A stretch of DNA of 64,000 nucleotides. Origin: Blastobasis lacticolella. Taxonomy: Eukaryota > Arthropoda > Insecta > Lepidoptera > Blastobasidae. The position numbers and the translations under genes are program-made. The stretch lies in the NCBI GenBank assembly GCA_905147135.1, contig LR990041.1, forward strand, positions 17,483,907-17,547,906, read 5' to 3'. Shown in pieces: positions 56,550 through 64,000 of this stretch (within the stretch, counting starts at the first letter, position 1; each line of letters opens with the position of its first letter). Under the pieces are notes generated by a model. The model did no database searches. It was not told the origin of the DNA and saw only the letters and a list, made by a program, of their open reading frames with translations.

Positions 56550-57300
56550 ATCTATATGTCACATGAACAAATTGATTTATTTTACAAAACCCATTCAACA
56601 TAAACCAACCAATAAGAAAAGCCACTTTACACATACATAATAACATAAACTACTTAATAAGCTTAGTTTTTTTTTCCGCGACATCGTAAACACAAGACAA
56701 GAACTTTTTATTTTATCAAATTACAGATGAAATGATGCGAAAATAATATTTATTTTGTTGGCGCATGTTGTTAGCAATGTACTTAAACGAAAAAGTGGCT
56801 TTAAAAATAAATGAATACTTTTTACATGTAATAAATACCAAAAAATCCACCGTTTTAAAATTGGGGCAGTAAGCACATACGGGGGAAAGCCCATATTTTT
56901 GGAAGGTCATGGGCCTACTCATCCCAGGCATATTTCCGGTAGCTAGGTAGCATTTTTACTGGTATGCGATCTGGCCCCCTCAGCTACTATCTAGTTCATT
57001 CTAACTCACAGTACTTCCTTCTACCTGTTTTCTAACCAAACTCAACAATCCTTTTTGAGACTGCCTCACACCTTCTGTCCCTAGGGGCAGAAGGAGGGAG
57101 GTAGTCATTCCTGAAGCTAATACACTGGTCTGCCTTGCCCATAGATAGTGACCAGGGCCGTGCCTGGTCTCTAACGAGCCGAGGTCTTTCCTTAGGAGCT
57201 TAAACCCAGAAAATCCTTACCCTGGTATCTGGCTCTACCAGAGTGAACATAAATTTCCCTATATCGCCTTCTAAATAAAAACAATAATTTTTTTAAGGGG
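56550..57300. other. unassigned DNA
   Basis: 57020-57240 is GC-richer ('cctaggggcagaaggagggaggtagtcattcctgaagctaatac...agggccgtgcctgg') and looks like a LINE leader or a repeat, directly upstream of the endonuclease fragment at 57377, but I cannot name it. Confidence 0.4.
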
Positions 57301-57376
57301 CCCGATGAGGTTCGCAACCTTTTACGTCTTGTTTCCCGCGGGAAAGAGAGTGGTCCAACAAGAGACGCTGTAATAT

Positions 57377-57490
57377 GCTGAATGTTTCAGAGGGAATGGG
57401 TGATAAGATAGTCGTGGAATGTCAGACGATGGAAGAGAGAGCAAATGATGTTTTGTGTGTGAGTGAAACTAAGCGTAAAGGATGTGAGTC
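57377..57490 (+). pseudogene. LINE endonuclease N-terminal fragment
   Basis: The frame reads LNVSEGMGDKIVVECQTMEE then RANDVLCVSETKRKGCE, the first two motifs (Asn; Glu in SET) of an RTE-like apurinic endonuclease. It ends there, with no further endonuclease or RT. This is a third 5'-side-only LINE fragment in the window. Confidence 0.65.
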
Positions 57491-57640
57491 CTAAAGGAAA
57501 CGTGATACATTTCGGGATAAAAAGTATCTAACATCCTACCTCGTAGTATGAACTCAAATTATACCAATTTTCATTTGAGTTTATTCCGCAGTTTCCGAGT
57601 GATGCGCGGCCAAGATAACAGGCAGGCACAGACGTACAAA

Positions 57641-57709
57641 AAGGAAAAAAGTACTATGTTGGTTTCAATATGTAAATGATATTGAAACCAACATAGTACT
57701 TATTTCCTT
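57641..57709. other. near-perfect 31-bp-stem hairpin
   Basis: 57641-57671 and 57679-57709 are reverse complements with one mismatch (57648/57702) and a 7-base loop, GTAAATG. The inner 23 bp are perfect (arm starts AAGTACTATGTTGG). Size and loop are like a pre-miRNA or hairpin siRNA precursor, but it could equally be a collapsed MITE. Confidence 0.85.
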
Positions 57710-57710
57710 C

Positions 57711-58035
57711 AATAAAAAATTACAAAATATCTTCAATGTACAGAATTGGACCTGTTACAGTTGTATTATATTGTACCTTTTTAGATTAATACTTGTTATG
57801 ACGCCCAGGTGGAGCTCAAAAGCCCTTGTCAATGTCCCCCACAAAGCTAAGTACGGCCCTGTTGAGGCACACATCTAGTAATTACGTGTGAGGGGCCCCC
57901 TGTGCGCACTTGTTTGAACCCGAGCGCAGCCGCCTTAATGTAAAATAATGGGATGTTTTGCCCCCACCTGATTTCGCCAATTAATTAATTTATGTTCACA
58001 TTTATAATGGGAACTATTTGAAATAGTATTGTTTG
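57711..58035. other. unassigned DNA
   Basis: No gene seen. 57790-57920 reads like a spacer ('acgcccaggtggagctcaaaagcccttgtcaatg'). Confidence 0.45.
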
Positions 58036-58039
58036 ACGT

Positions 58040-58184
58040 GTTCTATATAAGTTCTGTTGGTTAACATGTCGGCCTACCATGCAGAGGTCCTGGGTTCGAT
58101 TCCTAGCCGAGCAGAAATTGAAATGATGAATTTTAATTTCTGTTACGGGTCTGGGTGTTATATGTATAATAAGTGTGTATTTAA
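58040..58184 (+). mobile_element. SINE family 2, 5' half
   Basis: The tRNA-like head ('gttggttaacatgtcgg...ggtcctgggttcgattcctagccgagcag') and body up to 'aagtgtgtatttaa'. The tail is found at 59084-59180, after the piggyBac-like insertion. Confidence 0.9.
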
Positions 58185-59083
58185 CCCTCTACTGCATGAT
58201 ATATGAAATAAAATTATTTGTTGATTTGTACAAGAAAAAACACAATTGTAAAAAAAATATCAAAAAGTATTGTAGCTTATTTTATTTTCATGAAATCATA
58301 AATGGGTCTGCATGCATCAACATATGGTGTCCTAGGCATAGGCATCAATTATTATTAACATAATTGTTGATGAAATTTTGAAAGACAATTTCATTTTTCA
58401 TTATAACTTGAAATACCACATTTTGATCATTGAGTGTATGTTTCATGAACAAACTTGGCACATTTGTCAATAGTTGTGCTATTCAGACAGGTGTCCTATA
58501 TTGTCAGTCCGCACGAAACTCAAGGGTAACTCTTGGCGTTTTGATGGAGCCTTTCTCATTGCATTATGTCGAGTGGATGTCTAGAATTGATGTTCCTGGA
58601 TAGAGATCCAGTCACACAAGTCGTCATTCGACAACCGTAGAAGAGATTTTCCTGCTTTGCACAAGTGTTTTGAGAACAAGCTCTCAAATATGCAAAGCAG
58701 AGACCATGGCGAGGCCATGTCCTCCTGATGTAGAAGAGGCTAAAGTTCAGCAGTGAACTATTATTGGCTGTTTATGACGGAAAGAAATAAAGCGAAACCA
58801 TAACCTGTGGATTTGTTGTTAATACAAACTATCAAGCTTCAATGCATACGAACCCATTTATGTCTCAATGATAAAGTATTTAAATGCATACGAAACCAAA
58901 TATGGTTTCCACAATTTAGAGATTGAAAATTACCTTCGAATAATTATAATGGGATACATGTTACTCAAAGAAGGGGTTGTGGCACGTCATACAATATTTT
59001 TTTGGTCCAAAAAGTATATTATTTCACTATGTAATTATTTTTTGAAGTTCGAAACCATGTATGGGTTCTCTTGCGGTAGAGGG
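58185..59083. mobile_element. 899-bp piggyBac-like MITE in a SINE, TTAA duplication
   Basis: The left end CCCTCTACTGCATGA and the inverted right end CCCTCTACCGCAAGA match at 13 of 15 positions. TTAA lies directly outside each end (58181-58184, 59084-59087), the fixed piggyBac target. The interrupted SINE continues in register on both sides, and the copy at 59905-60150 shows the empty site. Motifs like 'cgaaaccatgtatgg' and 'cgaaaccaaatatgg' recur near the right end, as subterminal repeats. The 77-codon frame at 58868 runs through the right end and is probably not a gene; no transposase domain is present. Confidence 0.9.
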
Positions 59084-59180
59084 TTAAAAGTATATAAGTA
59101 GTTTATTTGTTATCTAGCACCCATAACAAAAGCTTTGCTAACTTTGGGGCTAGATGGCGCTGTGTGAATTGTCCAAGCAT
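59084..59180 (+). mobile_element. SINE family 2, 3' half
   Basis: Continuation of 58040-58184: 'aaagtatataagtagtttatttgttatctagcacccataac...ttggggctagatggcgctgtgtgaattgtcc'. Confidence 0.9.
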
Positions 59181-59184
59181 TTAA

Positions 59185-59900
59185 GCAAAGGAGGTTTTCT
59201 TTGAGAGGTCTGTGAACCTCCTAAGCGACTAATAGACTTCTGGAAGGAGCAGAGTTGGTTATCATAGCCGGTTCTCAATCACGTGTGAAGGACCGAATTT
59301 GAGTCCAAATGCGGAAAATGGGAGCCCCTAACCTAAACCTTAACCTAAATCCGTGTCAAAATTGATAATTGTAAACTGTTAGGGTAACTGTAAAGTAAAA
59401 ACCATGTTCATTTAATTTAAGACACCGATTCTCTTTTCACCGCTAATTGCTGCCATTCTAGCAAGCTTCAAATGAATAAGAAACTTTGCACAAAAATTAA
59501 TCAAAATCCTCAGCAACTTTGTTAAGAATTTAACTCAAGCACTGATAGGAGCGAATTCATTAAACTCTTTTCAATTCTGTTGACTTAAAAATAATCCCTT
59601 CCTTTCCGAGAAATCCTATTATATATCCTATATTTCTCGTTGAACTTAAAATGGTTTCTAGGTTAATATTATAATCAACTTGGCGTCAATATAATAATCG
59701 TCTTTGGCAACTGGTTGTGTAGCAAGATTAATTTTATCCTTTTTTGCAACCGGTTGCGAACCTCTGTTGCCATGGCGGCCTGTGCAAAAAATCTTTATAA
59801 AACCTTCCCACTTACAGAGATAGGGGGAGGGGGGGGGGATTGTAAAGAAGCAACTCGCCGACTGATGATTTGTATTTTCATTTTAACGTTACCTAATTCT
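59185..59900. other. unassigned DNA
   Basis: 'tttttgcaaccggttgcgaacctctgttgccatggcgg' (59740-59780) contains a small inverted repeat, and a G run follows at 59823-59839. No gene. Confidence 0.4.
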
Positions 59901-59904
59901 CACA

Positions 59905-60150
59905 ATCTCACCTGAGTGGTTCAATGGTCAACATGCCACGCAAGAGGTCCCGGGTTCGATTCCCGGCAGAAATTGAAATGATGAATTTTAATTTCTGTTA
60001 CGGGTCTGGGTGTTCTATGTATAATAAGTATGTATTTAAAAGTATATAAGTAGTTTATCAGTTATCTAGCACCCATAACACAAGCTTTGCTTACTTTGGG
60101 GCTAGATGGCGCTGTGTGAATTTGTCCACGATTATTTCTTATTTGTTATT
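59905..60150 (+). mobile_element. SINE family 2, complete uninterrupted copy
   Basis: Head 'gagtggttcaatggtcaacatg...ggtcccgggttcgattcccgg', body and tail complete. It contains 'gtatgtatttaaaagtatataagtag', the uninterrupted form of the piggyBac target in the neighbouring copy. Confidence 0.9.
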
Positions 60151-60441
60151 ATTATTTATCTCAATTTCAAAATGAGATTATGGCATACAACAAAAACGTA
60201 AACATAATGTAATTTTTGAGTTATAAATAAATAAATCATGCATTGTGTTCGCTAATTGGCATTTAATTAATGATTAATCAACGAATATAGTAAATCCACT
60301 AGTAAATATTTAACAGGCACATGCGTTTTTACCCATCAGATTACCATATTCACGATAGCAACATACAATTTCTTTTTTTAAAAGACCCTACGACAGATAA
60401 AAACATTGTAATGGACAAAATGGTTAATTAGTATTTAAACA

Positions 60442-60700
60442 TGTCATACCAATTACTGTTTTATGTACATTAGTTCCACTAACCTTTGCTCGTATGGTAA
60501 GAGAAAATATCGTGATGAAACTTGTACATTCAGTTAACTTAGTTTGTAACCATGATCCAATCAAAAGGGTCATGGCGGTCAGATGGCAGTCGCTCCACTG
60601 TAATTAGCTGAAATGCAAAATCCTGAATCATGAGCAAAGCGGACATTGAACCCTCGTACGCGAGCGCACAACCGGGTTATTACAGCCAAGATGATTATTT
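60442..60700 (+). mobile_element. SINE family 1, head missing
   Basis: It starts near 'catgtcataccaattactgttttatgtacattagttc' and continues to 'acaaccgggttattacagccaagatgatt', with several deletions relative to the family. Confidence 0.8.
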
Positions 60701-60821
60701 GATACTGGGTACGCACATTATTCATCTACCTGTAATGGTATACATATAATTTTAAGCTGGATAAACTCAATAACTATTTATCCAAATTTGAAAATTTCGA
60801 CATAGTAGGCTCTACTTACGA

Positions 60822-61185
60822 CAGAGCGTCGGTGGCCGAGCGGTTAGAGTGTGCAACTCGTAAGTCAGAGGTCCCGCGTTCGAATCCCGCTCCGGTCATG
60901 TACCAATGACTGTTTAATGAGTTATGTACATTAGTTGAATACTAACCGATGCTCTTACGGTGAGGGAAAACATCGTGATGAAACCTGCACATTCAGGCGA
61001 CTGGATGTGTAACCATGATGCAATCTGGTCAGGTTCCCCTGGTAGCTGGGTCATGGAGGTCAGATGGCAGTCGCTCCACTGTAATTACCTGACCTGCCAA
61101 ATCCTGGATCATGGTCAAGGCGGACCCCGGGCCCTCGTGCGCGAGAGCAAAACCGGGACATTAACGCCAAGATCATTATTATTAT
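60822..61185 (+). mobile_element. SINE family 1, best-preserved copy
   Basis: Complete: A box 'gtggccgagcggttagagtg', B box 'gttcgaatcccgctcc', full body, GC-rich 3' segment 'ccccgggccctcgtgcgcgagagc', then 'ttaacgccaagatcatt' and an ATT tail. It is the most useful reference for the family within this window. Confidence 0.9.
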
Positions 61186-61286
61186 TTATAGACTCTACTT
61201 AGCTCGTCATCACTTCTCTTCGTCTTTTTTAAATTTTAAATTACGGTACAAAGCTTACATTTGACTAAATTCGGTACTTATATAAA

Positions 61287-61385
61287 AATGGATCTTATTT
61301 TATGAGCAATACATTCCACTACAGACTACACAATTTGCTTCTTTTATGCTACTGAATTTAGTCAAATATTATAAGCGCATTATCA
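61287..61385 (+). repeat. interspersed repeat, copy 2
   Basis: Pairs with 38198-38300; see that entry for the shared strings. Confidence 0.7.
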
Positions 61386-61389
61386 AAGA

Positions 61390-62030
61390 GAGTTGGCCTT
61401 GATGACAAATGAAACATCTGTGTTTGTGTTCATCTTTACGTAATTGACTTTGAATATTTTTTGCCAACTCTTGTTTGACAAGTTGTAACGTCATAAAGAG
61501 ACCATATTTTTCAATTTTTCATGGTCCTGACAATTGTCTCTAATGTTCGTGAAAAATAACCCTAACACAAAATAACTAGTAAGCATGAACTGAAAGGAGT
61601 GATAACTTAATATCGTCTCTCAGCAACAAGTTCTATCAACGGAACAGGTGTAGACAGATAAGATTCTCGGGACAAAAGCCCTTACGGCACCAATTCATCA
61701 TAAGCGCCTTATCCATAATATAACGGAATATGATTTATTTCCTCAGTAAATATTCGCTAATGGACAAATAGAAGGAGGTATAACGAAGGCTTCGGGTAAA
61801 AGTATTACGCTACGTTTTTGAGATTGAAATAGACGTATGGAATCGCTTGTAGGGTGCATTCTTCTGTACGAAAATACAGATACGATAAACAGTAGTTTCC
61901 AATAAATAGTGCTAAATGAATGAATGCATATTCCACTATGCATTCATTCATTCAGCTATGGCTATTCGCTATGGGTAAACAGAGAAAGGCAATATAAGTA
62001 AATATAAATAGGTAGATATATGTTGCAGTA
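61390..62030. other. unassigned DNA with a 16-bp hairpin
   Basis: AATGAATGAATGCATA (61915-61930) is followed after six bases by its exact reverse complement (61937-61952), a hairpin built on a GAAT/ATTC microsatellite. No gene. Confidence 0.55.
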
Positions 62031-62034
62031 ATGT

Positions 62035-62230
62035 ATATGGGGCAGTAAAGTTCTCGAGTGGCGACCACGTAGTACCTGTACCAGTAGGTAGGCCTCCCAC
62101 AAGGTAGACCGATGACCTGGTAAAGATCGCAGGTACCAGCTGCGCCAGACCGGCCTTTGTGGATATCTCTGGGGGAGGCCTATACCCAGCAGTGGGCGTC
62201 TTCTGGCTGATATGATGATATGTTTTAGCA
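62035..62230 (+). mobile_element. RTE LINE C terminus and 3' tail
   Basis: 'ttctcgagtggcgaccacg...gtaggcctcccacaaggtagaccgatgacctggtaaagatcgcagg' encodes, with decay, the RTE end (LEWRPR..., VGRPP.RW.DDLVKVAG), and 'gggggaggcctatacccagcagtgggcgtcttctggctgatatgatgat' is the RTE 3' tail. Confidence 0.75.
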
Positions 62231-62267
62231 GTGCATCTCTATCGATAATTATTTTAATAATAAAAAT

Positions 62268-62418
62268 AATAATCTTGGCGTTAATGTTCTGGTTGTGCTC
62301 TCACACACGAGGGCCCGGGGCCGCCTTGACCATGATCCAGGATTTGGCAGATCAGGGCATTACAGTGGAGCGACTGACATCTGACCTTTGTGACCCTGCT
62401 ACCAGGGGAATCTGACTC
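62268..62418 (-). mobile_element. SINE family 1, 3' part
   Basis: Reverse complement of the 3' half: 'ttggcgttaatgttctggttgtgctctcacacacgagggcccggggccgccttgaccatgatccagg' to 'gaccctgctaccagggg'. Confidence 0.85.
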
Positions 62419-62419
62419 C

Positions 62420-63390
62420 CTCTGTTAAAATAGAAAAAAGGCGGAAAATTGATATATTAAACCATTTAAAGGTTGATGTAGAGTTCCGCTGGTAATTACA
62501 TTATACGGTAATCCTACGGGAATTCCTTTGAATTTCGGGATCAAAATTATTAAGGTTTATAAACGATTTTTTCCGTCAAGTCGAGTATCACGTACACGTG
62601 TGCCAAATTAATTTCATCCAAACCATTCAGTCCTTTTTATGTAATTGATTAGTAAATAAATTTTAATTACTGTAAAAGCACCGTAGGTTATCCTATGTTA
62701 TCGAGTACAATAATAATTCCACTATGTAGCGATAGAAGAGGTTTAGAGTACCCACAAAACGTTTGTCTGACCGTACACAACATGGCAACAAAAAAAGTCT
62801 TTTCAGTACCCATAAAAACCTACACATAAAAATCGCGGATATTTGGTATTCTGAAGACTCGCTTCGACAGCTATTTGGGACGCAGTTTTGTAGAATTCAT
62901 TATAATATTGAATTCCCCCTGAAATTAAACTATCAATTTGGAAAGGTATATAGTATAATAGGTATATAGTTGGCATATTTCTTAACACGGCGACATGTTT
63001 TTATGATAATGATTATATATTCATGTTTTTCGACATACACCTGTTCGTCTGTTTGCGTTCGTAAATTATGTATAAACGTTATAACTCATTAATATTCATT
63101 GTTATTTAATGATATGTTTCACACTCCATTAACCCAAACTGCTTAAATTGAATATTTGTGCGTATTGTCTGAGCACACTTCCACCATAGCAACGAAAGTG
63201 ATGTTTTGAATGTCAGTAGGTACATATAAGGGTGACTAACGCAGTCTCATTGCTTGTAAATTCTTACAAAAGGGAAAGTACAAAATAAGTATTTCATTGC
63301 ATTTCGAGTATTAAAATATAAAGTACGTACTTCACTTTAAAGACATGTGTAAAACTAAGAAATAAAAACACAAACAAATACTGTTACGGG
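62420..63390. other. unassigned DNA
   Basis: Nothing recognised. Confidence 0.5.
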
Positions 63391-63393
63391 GCC

Positions 63394-63657
63394 TTGAACT
63401 GTTCAATCTGTTTTCGGGTCCCAGCGGAAGATCTTGATCAGCCTCGCTTCACCTCGGTTTTAGGAGGCACACCTAACAAGTGGCGAGCTCGTTGCGGTAC
63501 TAAACTTCAACTAGCCTCAAAACTTGTAACGGTCACCCAACCATACCCATTGCTTAACCTTGGTTATCGGTCTCGCGTGTACGCCGCCACATGGCAGCGT
63601 AGTGGCTGCTGGTCTAGACCGGTACCGCTCACTAGACGGCTAAAAAAGAAACGGTGA
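63394..63657 (+). other. 87-codon open frame, no recognised family
   Basis: The frame starts at CTG/ATG-like 63394 and ends TGA after KKKR. It has balanced base composition and a basic C terminus (PVPLTRRLKKKR). No domain or splice context supports a function. It could be an exon or an old element fragment; I treat it as uncertain. Confidence 0.25.
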
Positions 63658-63711
63658 TTATTTTATGACAATTTTTTAAGCTTCAGAAGTTTTAAACCCC
63701 TAAAGAAGACC

Positions 63712-63850
63712 CTCATGATGTTTTCCCTCACCGTATGAGCTTCAGCTAGTGTTCAACTAATGTAATAACTCAGAAAAAGGCAGTCGGTACATTGCGGCAA
63801 TGGGGACCGAACTCGGTACCTCTCGCTTACTTGACCGATCGGCTAGACAT
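63712..63850 (-). mobile_element. SINE family 1, 5' half
   Basis: Reverse complement of head and first body part: 'catgatgttttccctcaccgtatgagc...cattgcggcaatggggaccgaactcggtacctctcgcttac'; the A-box end and the 3' half are missing. Confidence 0.8.
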
Positions 63851-64000
63851 TAAAGTTAGTTCAAACTAACTTGTCTTATTTGGGTTTGGAAATTATGTAT
63901 TTAAATGGATAATTTGTAGCAGATTTCGTTGAAATTCACATTCTATGTATTTCTTAGATAATTCAAGACATATATACATAATGTGCGTAGCCTGATTCAG

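Noticed and set aside
58868..59101. 77-codon frame as a piggyBac transposase remnant
   Set aside because: It crosses the terminal repeat into the SINE and has no DDD-domain or cysteine-rich C-terminal motif.
60830..60900. tRNA-like cloverleaf heads (also at 6800-6870, 36296-36365, 54100-54170, 58040-58100, 59910-59965)
   Set aside because: Each is followed by the same SINE body and occurs in many diverged copies. They are SINE promoters, not tRNA genes.

Overview
This window looks like intergenic, transposon-dense nuclear DNA from an insect, most likely a moth or butterfly. The evidence is AT-rich sequence, many RTE-type LINE ends with the 'cagcagtgg' tail common in Lepidoptera, two tRNA-derived SINE families in many diverged copies, mariner, pogo/Tigger-like, piggyBac-like and Harbinger-like DNA transposon remnants, and a Ty3/gypsy LTR retrotransposon. 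I recognise no complete host gene, no rRNA gene and no functional tRNA gene. Two short stretches with good splice donors (568-699 and 19378-19490, both minus strand) are the only host-exon candidates. All assignments are from reading motifs by eye; no database search was possible.

Layout. 1-6.9 kb: a candidate exon, degenerate LINE pieces, mariner fragments, a TA-flanked MITE and a minus-strand RTE remnant. 7.6-22.9 kb: a nested structure. Two inverted arms of a Harbinger-related element (left about 7660-9885, right about 21700-22910) face each other tail to tail. Between them sits a Ty3/gypsy element (LTRs from 9887 and 21189; gag-protease 10233-11546; broken pol from 11553). Its integrase is split by about 5.6 kb of unrelated DNA (about 13960-19539), and its 3' untranslated region holds a 76-bp tandem array in which every unit forms three hairpins with the same loop. 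23-31.5 kb: a 0.7-kb inverted-repeat element, 5'-end-only RTE fragments, SINEs, a LINE RT remnant and a MITE with exactly 31-bp TIRs and an 8-bp duplication. 33.7-44.4 kb: several truncated LINEs, including an RTE pair in inverted order and a longer minus-strand RTE. 45.0-51.8 kb: a Tigger/pogo-like element with TA duplications, then a nearly full-length two-ORF LINE with an AAAT tail. 52-64 kb: SINEs, LINE ends, a 0.7-kb MITE, a 31-bp-stem hairpin, and a piggyBac-like MITE inserted in a SINE whose empty-site relative lies about 1 kb downstream.

Nothing here works as a pathway. Each coding element carries stops, frameshifts or catalytic substitutions and reads as a fossil; only short cis structures (hairpin array, inverted arms, perfect TIRs) look preserved. 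The most notable signal is the hairpin array at 20101-20856. Base changes between its units follow the G-C, G-U, A-U series that keeps stems paired in sense-strand RNA.
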